Of a stretch of DNA of 64,000 nucleotides, positions 1 through 8,617 are shown piece by piece (the stretch's first letter is position 1; the number at the start of each line of letters is the position of its first letter). A program made the translations under genes and the position numbers. The stretch comes from Acidihalobacter sp. (GTDB taxonomy: Bacteria > Pseudomonadota > Gammaproteobacteria > DSM-5130 > Acidihalobacteraceae), in the NCBI GenBank assembly GCA_027013225.1, contig JALUXU010000057.1:62001-126000 (forward strand), read 5' to 3'. The notes below the pieces were generated by a model that was given only the letters and a program-made list of their open reading frames with translations, searched no databases and had not been told where the DNA came from.

Positions 1-1080
1 GCCGAGTACATTCCCCTCAGCCAGCGCCAGGTGCGCAAGACCGTCTCCGTCATGGAGATGGTCAACGAGATCGATTGCGAGCTGGCCGGCGACGACGCCC
101 AGGAGATCTGGCGCCTGGAGACCCCCTTCTGGCTCGACCAGGAGGGTTGCACCATCAACGAGCTGGAGGGCACTGAGCCCGTCTCCGAGCCCTTCTACTA
201 CCACGAGTGGGACTACCAGGTGCAGCTGCACCGCCCCGACTGGGTCACCGTCTACGAGCGGCGCCAGCCCAAGGGCGACCCCGAGGCCATCGACCGCATC
301 CTGCTGGAATACCGCCCGGTGGCGCAGCGCATTCGCCGCATCATCGACCTGCTGCAGCCCGAGGGCGTGATGCGCGAGCGGCGCATGGAAGACGGCGACG
401 AGATCGACATCAATGCCGCGGTGGATGCCATGGTGGCCATCCGCATGGGGCAGCAGCCGGACACCCGCATCACCATGCGCAACGTCATCAAGAACCGCGA
501 CCTGGCGGTGGTGGTGTTGCTCGATCTGTCCGAATCCACCAACGAGAAGGTGCAGGGCAGCGACAAGACCATCCTCGAGCTGACCCGCGAGGCCTCGGCC
601 CTGGTGGCCACCGCCATCGACGGCATCGGCGACCCCTTTGCCTTGCATGGCTTCGCCTCCGATGGCCGCCACGACGTGCACTACTACCGTTTCAAGGACT
701 TCCAGCAGAAGTTCGACGACGAGGCCAAGGCCCGCCTGGCCGGCATGCGGGGCGGGCTGTCCACACGCATGGGGGCGGCCATGCGTCACGCCGCCGATCA
801 TCTGCAGCGTCAGCCCGAGCGCCGCAAGCTGCTGCTGCTGATCACCGACGGCGAACCGGCGGACATCGACGAGCGCGACCCCCAGCACCTGCGGCACGAC
901 ACGCGCAAGGCGGTGGAGGAACTGTACACCCGGGGCATCATGAGCTATTGTCTGACCCTGGACCCCAACGCCGACAGCTATGTCAAGCGTATCTTTGGCG
1001 AGAACCACTACACCATCATCGATCACGTCGAACGCCTGCCGGAGAAACTGCCGCTGCTGTTCGCCAGCCTGACCTCATAG
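1..1080 (+). CDS. cbbO: CbbO-type RuBisCO activase subunit, C-terminal part (5' end outside window)
   Basis: The reading frame is open from base 1, so this is the C-terminal 359 residues of a longer protein; CbbO is usually about 750-800 residues. A von Willebrand factor A domain is clear: a MIDAS motif DLSES (Asp at codon 175 of the visible part), then a GGLSTRMG segment and LITDGEPADID. CbbO works with the MoxR-type AAA+ protein CbbQ to remove inhibitory sugar phosphates from RuBisCO, and its VWA domain contacts the enzyme. NorD of denitrifiers has the same architecture. CbbO is preferred because Calvin-cycle-type genes follow directly. The cbbQ and RuBisCO genes should lie to the left of the window. 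The remote NorD possibility cannot be excluded from this fragment alone. Confidence 0.8.
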   Translation, partial: AEYIPLSQRQVRKTVSVMEMVNEIDCELAGDDAQEIWRLETPFWLDQEGCTINELEGTEPVSEPFYYHEWDYQVQLHRPDWVTVYERRQPKGDPEAIDRILLEYRPVAQRIRRIIDLLQPEGVMRERRMEDGDEIDINAAVDAMVAIRMGQQPDTRITMRNVIKNRDLAVVVLLDLSESTNEKVQGSDKTILELTREASALVATAIDGIGDPFALHGFASDGRHDVHYYRFKDFQQKFDDEAKARLAGMRGGLSTRMGAAMRHAADHLQRQPERRKLLLLITDGEPADIDERDPQHLRHDTRKAVEELYTRGIMSYCLTLDPNADSYVKRIFGENHYTIIDHVERLPEKLPLLFASLTS

Positions 1081-1105
1081 CCCTAACGGCGAATAGGAAC
1101 TGCCT

Positions 1106-1414
1106 ATGAAAAAGCCCGACCAACGTTACGTGGGCATCCACAAGGACCAGCTCGGTGGCATGACCGACACCGGCAAGATCATCCGCGATGCCTGGGTGTT
1201 CGGCCTGATCCCGGAATCCGAGACCTGCGAGGGCTGGCTGGCCGCCGGCATCGAAGAGCTGTGGCGGAAGGTGGATGCCGAATGGGAGAAGTACGGCTTC
1301 CGCGTCGGCGCCCTGCCGGAAGACCTGCGCCAGCGCTATCTGCGCATTCAGGAAGCGGCCGTGCAACGCGCGCGTGCGGCGGGCTGGGACCCGGAGCTGG
1401 GTGACGACGACTGA
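1106..1414 (+). CDS. Conserved small protein of the cbb cluster, function unknown
   Basis: This 102-residue soluble protein starts 25 bases after cbbO with ATG. It has no signal peptide, no membrane segment and no cysteine pair. It is rich in Trp and charged residues (AWVFGLIPESETCEGW, ELWRKVDAEWEKYG), which suggests a compact helical fold. I do not recognise a named family. Its place directly behind cbbO and ahead of another small gene suggests a role near RuBisCO activation, but this rests on position only. Confidence 0.6.
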   Translation: MKKPDQRYVGIHKDQLGGMTDTGKIIRDAWVFGLIPESETCEGWLAAGIEELWRKVDAEWEKYGFRVGALPEDLRQRYLRIQEAAVQRARAAGWDPELGDDD

Positions 1415-1427
1415 GGCCGCCGCCGTC

Positions 1428-1850
1428 ATGGAGCTTCGATTCGAACGCGGTCCCGAGGTCCGCAGCGAGCAGCGTCACCTGCCGGCGGAGACCTACAACC
1501 GGCTGCACGTGCTGTTCGCGCGCAGCGGCCGGCAGGCCCTGTTCGTGCCCATTCGCCCGCTGCAGTTTCTCGCCGCCATCGACCGCGAGGAAGTGGTGTT
1601 CGTCGACGGCATGAACCGCCACCTCATCGAGCTGGCCTGGCAGCGTTTCCGGCCCCAGGCGCGCACGGATCTGCACGGCCCCGTGGCCTATCGCTGGGTG
1701 TGTTACAGCGAACGCCTGCTGTCCCTGGAGCAACAGTTGCAGGGTGAGTTTCACAAGGCCCTGTTGCAGCTCGACGACCGGCAGTCCGCGCCCGCCGCCG
1801 CGGTGACCCCGCTGCCGACGGGCGGCCGGGGGCGGGAAAAACCCGAATGA
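1428..1850 (+). CDS. Conserved protein of the cbb cluster, function unknown
   Basis: The open frame extends further upstream, but the ATG at 1428 is chosen because it lies 13 bases after the previous stop and the protein then begins MELRFERGPEV. The product is 140 residues with no signal peptide or transmembrane helix. The middle (FVPIRPLQFLAAIDREEVVFVDG) is beta-rich, and the last 25 residues are Pro/Gly/Ala-rich and probably disordered. No family is recognised. It sits in line with cbbO and the small gene before it, so it is probably co-transcribed with them. Confidence 0.55.
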   Translation: MELRFERGPEVRSEQRHLPAETYNRLHVLFARSGRQALFVPIRPLQFLAAIDREEVVFVDGMNRHLIELAWQRFRPQARTDLHGPVAYRWVCYSERLLSLEQQLQGEFHKALLQLDDRQSAPAAAVTPLPTGGRGREKPE

Positions 1851-1915
1851 CCCATTCCATTGCGCGGCGCGGGGCCGCCTCTGTCATTGCGAAAAGACGT
1901 TGAGGAAAGACATCC

Positions 1916-2988
1916 ATGGCACTCGTTGACATCCGCGACCTGCTGCAGCACGCCAATGCCCACGGCTACGCCGTCGGTGCCTTCGACCTGGTCGGTCTCG
2001 AGTTTCTCGACGGCGTGCTGTGCGCCGCCGAACGCGCCCGCGCGCCGGTGCCCGTGGCCATCCTGCTGGATGACGCCACCTCCCTGGACACGGCTGTGCG
2101 CGCCATACGCCACGGCTGCAACGGGGTGATGATGGACGTCTCCCATTTGCCCCTGGGGGAGAGAATATCCGCCTCACCCGCTCGGTGGTCGAGATGGCCC
2201 ATGCCTGCGGCGTGCCGGTGGAGGGCGAGCTGGGGCACGTACCCGGCGTGGAAGGCGAGGACGCCGAACACCATCCCGGCGAGATGAGCTACACCACGGT
2301 GGCCGAGGCGCGCGGTTTCGTGGACAAAACCGGGGTGGATTTTCTCGCCATCTCCATCGGCACCGTGCACGGTCGCCTGCAAGACAGGGCGCGACTGGAT
2401 ATGCAACGCCTGAGGCAGATCAACGAGGCCCTCGGCATTCCCTTGGCCATTCATGGCGGCAGCGGTCTGAAGGACGATCAATACCGTCGTCTGATCACCC
2501 ATGGCGTGGCCAAGATCAATTACTACACGGCACTGACGGATATCGCCGGGCGCCAGATATCTGAGAATGCCGAGAGGGATCGAGACAGTGGCTACAGCGG
2601 GCTGGCCAAGGGCGTGGCAGAGGCCATCAGCGGCGAGGTGGAACGTTGTCTACGGGTCTGGGGGAGCGTAGGTCGCGCCGCAGAAGTTATGGCACAATGC
2701 CGACCCTGGCAACCGGTGGAGCATGTAATCGTCTATAACGTGTTAGAGAGCGCCATGGCAGACATGCCCATGGTGATGGCCGAAGGCCGGCGACGGTTGG
2801 GCATCATTCCTGGCGTGTGAGAGGTGGTGATCGGTGAGGCCGTGCGCGAGGATGCGCACTATCGCTTCACTTGATTGGTGAAGTTCTGCCACTCGGCCGT
2901 GATCGACAGTTACCGCGATCATCCGGAGCACGTGGCCTTCGCCAACAGCCTGTTCCGCCCCATTGCCGGAGACCGCATCACCATCGCC
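1916..2988 (+). pseudogene. Decayed class II fructose-bisphosphate aldolase with C-terminal Dabb-like domain
   Basis: Two frames together give one aldolase. Bases 1916 to about 2160 encode MALVDIRDLLQHANAHGYAVGAFD onward. The frame then changes near the GAGAGA run at 2159-2164, and the rest (ENIRLTRSVVEMAHACG, EGELGHVPGVEGEDAEHHPG, SIGTVHGRL, IHGGSGL, GVAKINYYT) reads in the next frame. Compared with E. coli KbaY, about 30 residues are missing between RAPV and PVAI, and the HLDHH segment has become LLDDA, which removes a zinc-ligand His but keeps the catalytic Asp. The frame then crosses TGA at 2818 and TGA at 2872 and continues as a dimeric A/B-barrel-like segment (SYRDHPEHVAFAN, FRPIAGDRITI). 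It stops at about 2988, where transposon sequence begins. It was probably once part of the cbb operon. Confidence 0.82.
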
Positions 2989-3807
2989 CACCGGGTGGGT
3001 CGCTATCTGGAACGGCAAGGCCTACTGGAGCGGGATGCTGAAAACAGTTACCTGGCCCCGGATGCGGTGGACGACGATCCGATGACGCCACTGCTGGGGC
3101 ACTCGATCACTTACCGCATTGCGGTCGGTCCGCAGGCGGGGCGCAAGGTGTTCACTTTGCAAACCCTGCCGGGCAGTGGTGAACCGTTCGATGACAGGGT
3201 AGGCAAGGTGGCCGGTTTCAGCCTGCATGCAGGTGTGGCGGCCAGGGCCGATGAACGCAAGAAGCTGGAACGCCTGTGCCGGTATATCAGCCGCCCGGCG
3301 GTATCGGAAAAGCGCCTGTCACTCACGCCCAACGGCACCCTCCGCTACCAGCTCAAGACGCCGTACCGGGACGGCACCACGCATGTAATCTTTGAGCCGC
3401 TGGATTTCATTGCCCGGCTGGCGGCGCTGGTGCCGAAGCCGCGTGTAAACCTGACGAGATTTCACGGCGTGTTCGCGCCGAACAGCAAGCACCGCGCCCT
3501 GGTCACACCGGCGAAGCGGGGCAAAGGCAATAAGCGCCTGACGCACGCTGAGGCAGAAGCGAGCACACCGGTCGAGCGGCACGCCGCAATGACCTGGGCG
3601 CAACGCCTGAAACGCGTGTTCAACATCGATATCGAGACCTGCGTTGAATGCGGTGGTGCCGTCAAGGTCATCGCCTGTATTGAAGACCCGGTGGTCATCA
3701 AGAAGATACTCAGTCATCTGAAGCAAAAAGCCGAGACTCACGAGTCCAGTCCGTTGCCCGAGAGCCGGGCACCACCGGCTGGGCTGGCACGGGGTCTGTC
3801 TACCTGA
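2989..3807 (+). pseudogene. IS91-family (Y2) transposase, C-terminal fragment
   Basis: From AHRVGRYLERQGLL onward the protein matches the C-terminal half of IS91/ISCR-type rolling-circle transposases: SITYRIAVGPQAGRKV, KVAGFSLHAGVAARADE, LCRYISRPA, YQLKTPYRDGTTHV, LVPKPRVNLTRFHGVFAPN, and near the end a CVECGG segment followed by IEDPVVIKKIL. The N-terminal half is absent, and with it the usual zinc finger and the early part of the catalytic domain. The open frame that contains it appears to begin at 2875, but those first codons are the tail of the aldolase, not transposase. The fragment cannot make a working transposase. Confidence 0.85.
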
Positions 3808-3950
3808 CCCGCCCCAAACAATTCCGAGCGCAATGCTGCGGTCGTTCAGCCGCGGCAGGGATGCGTTTTGCCAGCGGGTCGGGTTGGCCCCGGCTGCCGT
3901 GAAAAACGGGCGATTTTTCGGCGGGATTGGTGGTAACTTGGTTCGGATTC
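2989..3950 (+). mobile_element. IS91-family element remnant
   Basis: The left boundary is the abrupt change from aldolase/Dabb coding sequence to transposase at about 2988. After the transposase stop at 3807 there are about 140 bases of non-coding sequence. They contain a perfect 6-bp inverted repeat, GAAAAA at 3901-3906 and TTTTTC at 3914-3919, in the position expected for the hairpin near an IS91 oriIS end. Downstream, TTGGTTC occurs near 3940; IS91 elements insert next to GAAC or CAAG type tetramers, so the right end is probably close to there. The exact right end is not determined. Confidence 0.6.
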
Positions 3951-4061
3951 AGGACCACTCACTGGCAAACAGGCGTGTCATTCGTGGTCTACAGCAGCTG
4001 GACTTGGAGAAAAAGGGTGTTTGTTCTTCCTATACTCCCTATATTCGGCATCCATATAAAC

Positions 4062-4080
4062 GATAATTATTCTCATTGCT
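4062..4080. promoter_or_regulatory. Fur-box-like sequence
   Basis: GATAATTATTCTCATTGCT matches the 19-bp Fur consensus GATAATGATAATCATTATC at 13 of 19 positions, including the first six bases and the TCATT core. No gene follows within 500 bases on either strand, so any iron-regulated gene it once served has been lost, or the match is accidental in an AT-rich stretch. Confidence 0.35.
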
Positions 4081-4310
4081 AATAGGATTACATCACATCG
4101 CTGTGGATCTCCGGCATGCCGCTGACCGGCCCGCATGGCTACGCCTAGCGGACAGGGCGACTTTGTACGCAGGCGATAGACGGCGCGGACGTGGGAAGAG
4201 GACAATCTCAAATGAGCTGAGTATTCTTCTTTAATGTAAGAGACAGGTTCACCGCGGGAGATTTTGTGGCCGGTATGAGAAATGGGACTCGGCCTGCATG
4301 ATTTAAAGGT

Positions 4311-4335
4311 AAAAAAAGGGCGCGAGAACGCGCCC
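4311..4335 (-). terminator. Rho-independent terminator (minus strand)
   Basis: The stem is GGGCGCG (4318-4324) with CGCGCCC (4329-4335) around an AGAA loop. On the minus strand the stem is followed by a run of seven T (complement of the A-run at 4311-4317). It lies about 250 bases beyond the dedA stop and would end that transcript. Confidence 0.6.
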
Positions 4336-4585
4336 AATAACGATTAGAGGGAGATACTGAATACGAATGAAACGCATATCAGTGATTCTTAATATAATAA
4401 AATAAAAAACAAATTGCAATATGCTTTTCGTAAAATTTCAAGACGTACCATGCGCTCGTTTGGCACTAAACGGAACTCAAGCAGGTACTTGGCGAGGGCA
4501 TTTGTCTAAGCCGGGGAGCAATGAATAGGGTCAAAGATCCATAACGACGCTGCACTGGAACATAGACTGAGCTTGCGGATCAGGA

Positions 4586-5209
4586 CTAATTGGATCCATC
4601 GGCTTTCCGTCCCCAACGCTTCCAGCCAAAGTAGATCAAAAGGGCCGCCAGCAGAATACCTGCCACGATCAGGAAGTAATGGCCAAATGCCGCCATGATG
4701 ACGCCAAGGTAGTCACCGAAATAAAAAGCGGCAGTGGCCCAGAAGCCGACCCAGAGGCCGGCGCCGATCACGTTGTAGATAAAAAATTTGAGCGGCGCCA
4801 TACCTGAAGAGCCGGCCACCAAGCCATTGAGTTGTCGGGCTCCTTCGAAGAATCGGGCCACGATGACTACTTCGGCACCATAGCGTTCGTAAAAGTGCTC
4901 CACTTTGCTAAGGCGCTCGTGGGTCAGCCCTAGTCGCCCGCCCAGGCGTAACAAAAGGCGTCGTCCTCCAAAATGCCCGACATAAAAGGCCGTGTTGTCG
5001 CCTGCAACCGCCGCTACCCAGCCGACACAGATGACCTGCCAAAGAGGAAAATCGCCTTTCGAAGCCAGCAGGGAAGCGGCGATCAGCAAGGTTTCTCCCG
5101 GGGCGGGAACGCCGAATGTTTCAAGAAAAAGCGCTAGAAAAAGCGCCCACAAGCCATAGTGCTGCAAAAAGGGGGTGGCTTGTTGCAAAAATTCATGCAG
5201 GTGTGACAT
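4586..5209 (-). CDS. DedA-family inner membrane protein
   Basis: This 207-residue protein has several hydrophobic helices and the DedA/SNARE-associated core: FLETFGVPAPGETLL near residues 28-42, AGDNTAFYVGHFGG, then FYERYGAEVVIVARFFEGARQLNGLVAG, followed by a glycine-rich helix. The acidic Glu and the Arg pair of the family's half-channel motif are present. DedA proteins move undecaprenyl phosphate or other lipids between leaflets and help maintain membrane potential; which subfamily role applies here cannot be read from the sequence. It is transcribed in the same direction as the hem genes but is separated from hemY by 161 bases and probably has its own promoter. Confidence 0.85.
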   Translation of the reverse strand: MSHLHEFLQQATPFLQHYGLWALFLALFLETFGVPAPGETLLIAASLLASKGDFPLWQVICVGWVAAVAGDNTAFYVGHFGGRRLLLRLGGRLGLTHERLSKVEHFYERYGAEVVIVARFFEGARQLNGLVAGSSGMAPLKFFIYNVIGAGLWVGFWATAAFYFGDYLGVIMAAFGHYFLIVAGILLAALLIYFGWKRWGRKADGSN

Positions 5210-5281
5210 TCGGGTGCACTCTGAAATTAGGGATGAAATCCGGACAAGCCCGAGCTGAAATATCTTATGTTCGCAAAGAGG

Positions 5282-5340
5282 TTAACCACTTAACCACTGG
5301 CACTCAAGTAATGGATAGGCGGGCTTGGCCAGTAATGGAT
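5282..5340. repeat. Short direct repeats upstream of dedA
   Basis: TTAACCAC occurs twice in tandem at 5282-5297, and AGTAATGGAT occurs at 5307-5316 and again at 5331-5340. They sit between the hemY stop and the dedA start. They may be paired protein-binding sites or chance. Confidence 0.3.
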
Positions 5341-5370
5341 TCGCATTTCGGTTATTGGCTATCTATTTCA

Positions 5371-6672
5371 TCAAACATGCGCGATCGATTTGCCAGCAGG
5401 CGAAGGTGGGCGCGAGGATTGAGAATCATCCTCTGCAGTTGTAATCACGCCTGGCTCAGGGGCCTCAACGGATCTGGGTGTGGGCGTCTGGCTTTCTATG
5501 GCTAGTTTCAGACCGTGGCGATAATTCTCCGCTGCCGCTTGAGTCTCTCCGAGCTGGGTGAGTAATTCACCTAGTTCGAAATACGCGGTCGTATCCGGGT
5601 GTTCTGATAGGGCGGCTTCATAGTAGCTGCGTGCCTTGCCCCAAAGCTTATTGGCCTTGCTCAAACGCGCCAGGCTCAGGAGCAGTCCCTGGCTGTGTGG
5701 ATGCCGCTGCAGCCAAGCCTCGGCGGTGATCAGCTGACGGGCCGGAACCTCTGTCAATATGCTGCCATATTCGGCAGCTAGAGCCTCGTCCCAATGGGAT
5801 TTCAGGTATTTGGAAAGCAGCCTTTCTGCTTGTTCTCTACATCCTAGTGTGGCCAAATGCATAGCGTAGGCGCCGAGCAATTGAGGGCGTTGACGGCTCT
5901 TGTGAGGCAGGGATTCCCAGGTTTTTTTCAGCGCGTCTAGATCACGTTTTCTCTGCGCTTGTTCGAAGAGGCCAAGAACAATTTCTGTTTCTATCTCGGC
6001 AACTTTTTCCGGGTTCCAGTGTGCATGGCGGCGCAAACGGGGTAGTAGGCGCTCGAGCTCTTTCCATTCCTTGGTTTGCAGGTACAGTTTGCCCAAAAGC
6101 CGCATGACATAGGCGTGATCCGGGGCGATTTCTCGCAAATGTTTCAAGGTGGCCAGCGCTTGTTCGGTCTGTTGACGGTCGAGCTGCATTTGGGCTTGCG
6201 ACAATTCGACCGCAATCTCGGCTTTGGGGTCGCTGACGATGGCTTGGCGGAGATACTTGTCACGACGGTCGTAGGCTTGCAAGCGATGCGCGGCATTGGC
6301 AGCGGCGAGGTAGTTGAGCACCGGCGTTTCGCTGTCCGCCGCGTTTTTGCTCAGCAGTTTTTCCGCCCGCTCCCAGCGCCCTTCGGCATATTCCAGCAAG
6401 CCATTGATGAGATGGCGACGGGCGCGCTCATGGCGCAGGCGGGCGAGGCGCTTGGATACGACCGCTGGGGTTCGCACGGCGCGGAACCAGAGACGCAAAA
6501 GAACGTAGACCAGCCCAAAAGCAAGGAAAAGAAATGCGGCAAACAAACCCAGAGGCATTTCCACCGACCAATTTTTCCATGCCATCAGAACATAGCCGGG
6601 CTCATGTAAACCCCAGTAGACCAGGCTGGCGGTGACGCTCATTGCAAGCAAGGCGGTCAGGAGGAATTTCAT
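5371..6672 (-). CDS. hemY: HemY, TPR-containing inner membrane protein of heme biosynthesis
   Basis: This 433-residue protein has two N-terminal membrane helices (about residues 3-22 and 40-62) followed by a helical repeat domain of TPR type, for example ALATLKHLREIAPDHAYVMRLLGKLY (given here only as a motif region around residue 180), and a later repeat near residue 345 with YYEAALSEHPDTTAYFELGE. This matches gammaproteobacterial HemY, usually about 400 residues, which is not the protoporphyrinogen oxidase of Gram-positives that shares the name. It probably holds heme-pathway enzymes together at the membrane. The last 35 residues are Ser/Pro-rich and probably disordered. The start overlaps the hemX stop by four bases (ATGA), so it is translationally coupled to hemX. 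Confidence 0.88.
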   Translation of the reverse strand: MKFLLTALLAMSVTASLVYWGLHEPGYVLMAWKNWSVEMPLGLFAAFLFLAFGLVYVLLRLWFRAVRTPAVVSKRLARLRHERARRHLINGLLEYAEGRWERAEKLLSKNAADSETPVLNYLAAANAAHRLQAYDRRDKYLRQAIVSDPKAEIAVELSQAQMQLDRQQTEQALATLKHLREIAPDHAYVMRLLGKLYLQTKEWKELERLLPRLRRHAHWNPEKVAEIETEIVLGLFEQAQRKRDLDALKKTWESLPHKSRQRPQLLGAYAMHLATLGCREQAERLLSKYLKSHWDEALAAEYGSILTEVPARQLITAEAWLQRHPHSQGLLLSLARLSKANKLWGKARSYYEAALSEHPDTTAYFELGELLTQLGETQAAAENYRHGLKLAIESQTPTPRSVEAPEPGVITTAEDDSQSSRPPSPAGKSIAHV

Positions 6673-7805
6673 TTCTTCGCTCCTTGGCGGGCGGCCAGTT
6701 TTTGCAAAACAGCCAGGGCCGTACCGATTCGGGGTGGCTGGGCTGTGATGGGGCGATTGAGCAAGGCGGTCAGGCTTGTTTTGATCGGCTGGCTCGCCTT
6801 CTCGGAATAATGAGCATTCAGCCAGGAGATCGCTTGTTCCAATGCTTTCCGATAAGCCGATTCGTCGTTTTTCATGACTGCCATTGCAGCGGCTTCCAGC
6901 TGCAGTTCCAGTACCTGATTGGATATCAACAGTTCACTGGCCGTTTGCGAGTTGCCCACCGCATGATCATAGTGTCGAACGATGATATGACTGGAAATGG
7001 CTGACCAAGCCTGCTCCAGCGCGCCCCTCCAGCCGTTTGGCGTCGCTGGCGAGACGGGTTTTGAATTCGCTGTTTTTGCGGGGGGAGGCAGGCTCGGTGG
7101 CGTCGGGCTCAGAGTGCCTGCCTCGGCCATAAGCTGCGAGAGTTCGAGCAGAACGCCGGTCCGGTCTGGGGCTCTGAATTGGCGCAGGATGCTGATTTCC
7201 TTGGCCAATGCTTGCCTGACAGGCAAAAGTTCGGGGTTGCCCAGGGCGGCGAGTTGCTGATCAGCGGCCTGCAGAGCCGCGAGACTGGCGGGTACATTTC
7301 GCATCAGATCCAGTTGGTAACGGGCGATTCGCAACAAATACGCGATTTCCGCCAGTTTCCAGGCAATGGGGCTATGCCTGACCAAGGTGCTGTTTTGGGC
7401 CAAAGCCTTCTTGAGCGTGGTGACGGTTTGTGCTTGTTGGTGCAATTGCTGTTGCAGTTGGGCGATGCGTTGTTCGAATCGTTGCTGCAATGCCGTGATT
7501 TCAGAGCGGGGTGCAAGCGCCGCGATCTGTCCTTCTAATGAGTGCATGGCGGCGAGGGTGCGGGAGTTATCGGCCTGCTCGCTTTGCAAGGTCTGGCGAA
7601 GTTGCAGCCAGACCCAATAACCCGCTCCTATTCCGCCGCCGGCAATCAGGAGGGCGAACAGACTGAGAAGCACGGCCAGCGTGGCGCCCGAACGGTGAGA
7701 AGATTGGGTTTTTTGGGCATCGGTTGAAGAAGGCGAGGCCGCTCTTTTGTCGCTTGCTGTGGATCTGGATGGGGTGTTTGCCGTTGTTTTGTCCGATTCG
7801 CTCAT
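6669..7805 (-). CDS. hemX: HemX, membrane-anchored heme biosynthesis protein
   Basis: This 378-residue protein has about 38 polar N-terminal residues, one membrane helix (about residues 43-66, LAVLLSLFALLIAGGGIG) and a Gln-rich coiled coil (EITALQQRFEQRIAQLQQQL). An all-helical domain follows (WKLAEIAYLLRIARYQLDL, ISWLNAHYSEKASQP). This is the HemX layout. Some databases call it uroporphyrinogen-III methyltransferase, but no SAM-methyltransferase motif is present. It overlaps hemD at its start and hemY at its end, by four bases each. A Pro/Ser linker near residues 229-252 separates two helical parts. Confidence 0.85.
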   Translation of the reverse strand: MSESDKTTANTPSRSTASDKRAASPSSTDAQKTQSSHRSGATLAVLLSLFALLIAGGGIGAGYWVWLQLRQTLQSEQADNSRTLAAMHSLEGQIAALAPRSEITALQQRFEQRIAQLQQQLHQQAQTVTTLKKALAQNSTLVRHSPIAWKLAEIAYLLRIARYQLDLMRNVPASLAALQAADQQLAALGNPELLPVRQALAKEISILRQFRAPDRTGVLLELSQLMAEAGTLSPTPPSLPPPAKTANSKPVSPATPNGWRGALEQAWSAISSHIIVRHYDHAVGNSQTASELLISNQVLELQLEAAAMAVMKNDESAYRKALEQAISWLNAHYSEKASQPIKTSLTALLNRPITAQPPRIGTALAVLQKLAARQGAKK

Positions 7806-8617
7806 GAGTGCGTTTGATTCCGTTGCGGCGCCCAGTCGATCAGCGCTTTGAACATGGTTTCGTCGCTGGGGTCCGGTGCGATGACGGGATGGGCATGGCC
7901 GAGTTCGCGCGCCGCCTTTGCAATGCGTTCGCCACCCACGATGAGTGGCGTTTTACGCAGCCACATTTGCCCGAGTTTGCCGATCATGTCGTATAGATTG
8001 CGCAGGCCTTCGACGCTGGTGATAAGGACGGCGCCCACTTCGCCGCGAGACCAATGATAGAACAATTCGCCGGTGTCCGTGTCAGGCCGCCCGCGTCGAT
8101 AGGCATTGGCATACACTACCCGCGCACCTCGTTCGCGCAGTGTGTCGCCCAATACTTCGCGGCCGCCATCGCCTCTGAAAATCACGACGTTTTGCTCGTG
8201 CATGTCCGCCAGTTGGGTTTCGGCCAATAAGGCTTCGCTGTCGAAACGCCGCTCGGGACGCAGATCCACATGCACGCCATGACGTTCGAGTTCACGCGCA
8301 GATCGGGCGCCGATGGCGGTCGTGCGCAGGGTCGATGGCCATCTGCGGCGGGCGTTGACAAGGTTCATCGTCTTATTGACGGCGTTGGGGCTGATGAATA
8401 TCGCCAGATCGAATTCGTCGAGCCGGTCGATGATGTCCAACAAGGGTCTGCGATCGGGCGGATCGATGATTTCAAGCACCGGAAACAGAATAGGCACGCC
8501 TCCGGCCGCGCTTATCTGCTCGGCCAGGGTGCCGGCCTGGTGTGCAGGCCGCGTCACCACCACCCCGATGCCGGCCAGGGGCGCGCCGCTTTCGTATGAT
8601 GTGTTGAGCTCAGTCAT
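7802..8617 (-). CDS. hemD: Uroporphyrinogen-III synthase
   Basis: HemD closes and inverts ring D of hydroxymethylbilane to give uroporphyrinogen III, the branch point to heme, siroheme and cobalamin. The 271-residue protein shows the weakly conserved HemD fold: [20 protein letters not shown] at the start, [60 protein letters not shown] and [18 protein letters not shown]. The open frame runs upstream to 8776, but the ATG at 8617 is chosen because the protein then begins with the family's N-terminus and overlaps the hemC stop by only eight bases. It sits between hemC and hemX in the usual order. Confidence 0.9.
   Translation of the reverse strand: MTELNTSYESGAPLAGIGVVVTRPAHQAGTLAEQISAAGGVPILFPVLEIIDPPDRRPLLDIIDRLDEFDLAIFISPNAVNKTMNLVNARRRWPSTLRTTAIGARSARELERHGVHVDLRPERRFDSEALLAETQLADMHEQNVVIFRGDGGREVLGDTLRERGARVVYANAYRRGRPDTDTGELFYHWSRGEVGAVLITSVEGLRNLYDMIGKLGQMWLRKTPLIVGGERIAKAARELGHAHPVIAPDPSDETMFKALIDWAPQRNQTHS

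Larger units (their letters stand above)
3951..4585. other. Gene-free region after the IS remnant
   Basis: About 630 bases have no open frame with recognisable protein homology. The stretch from 4360 to 4440 is strikingly AT-rich compared with its surroundings. It holds a Fur-box-like sequence (4062-4080) and a hairpin with a T-run on the minus strand (4311-4335), listed separately. The rest looks like decayed sequence. Confidence 0.5.

Noticed and set aside
207-1109. A 300-codon frame inside cbbO
   Set aside because: The product is a low-complexity Pro/Arg/Gly/His shadow of the cbbO frame.
3833-4066. A 77-codon frame after the IS transposase
   Set aside because: It reads through the hairpin and end region of the IS remnant and shows no homology or Shine-Dalgarno.
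5282-5340. Possible CRISPR-like direct repeats
   Set aside because: Only two short copies of each repeat, no regular spacers and no cas genes in the window.
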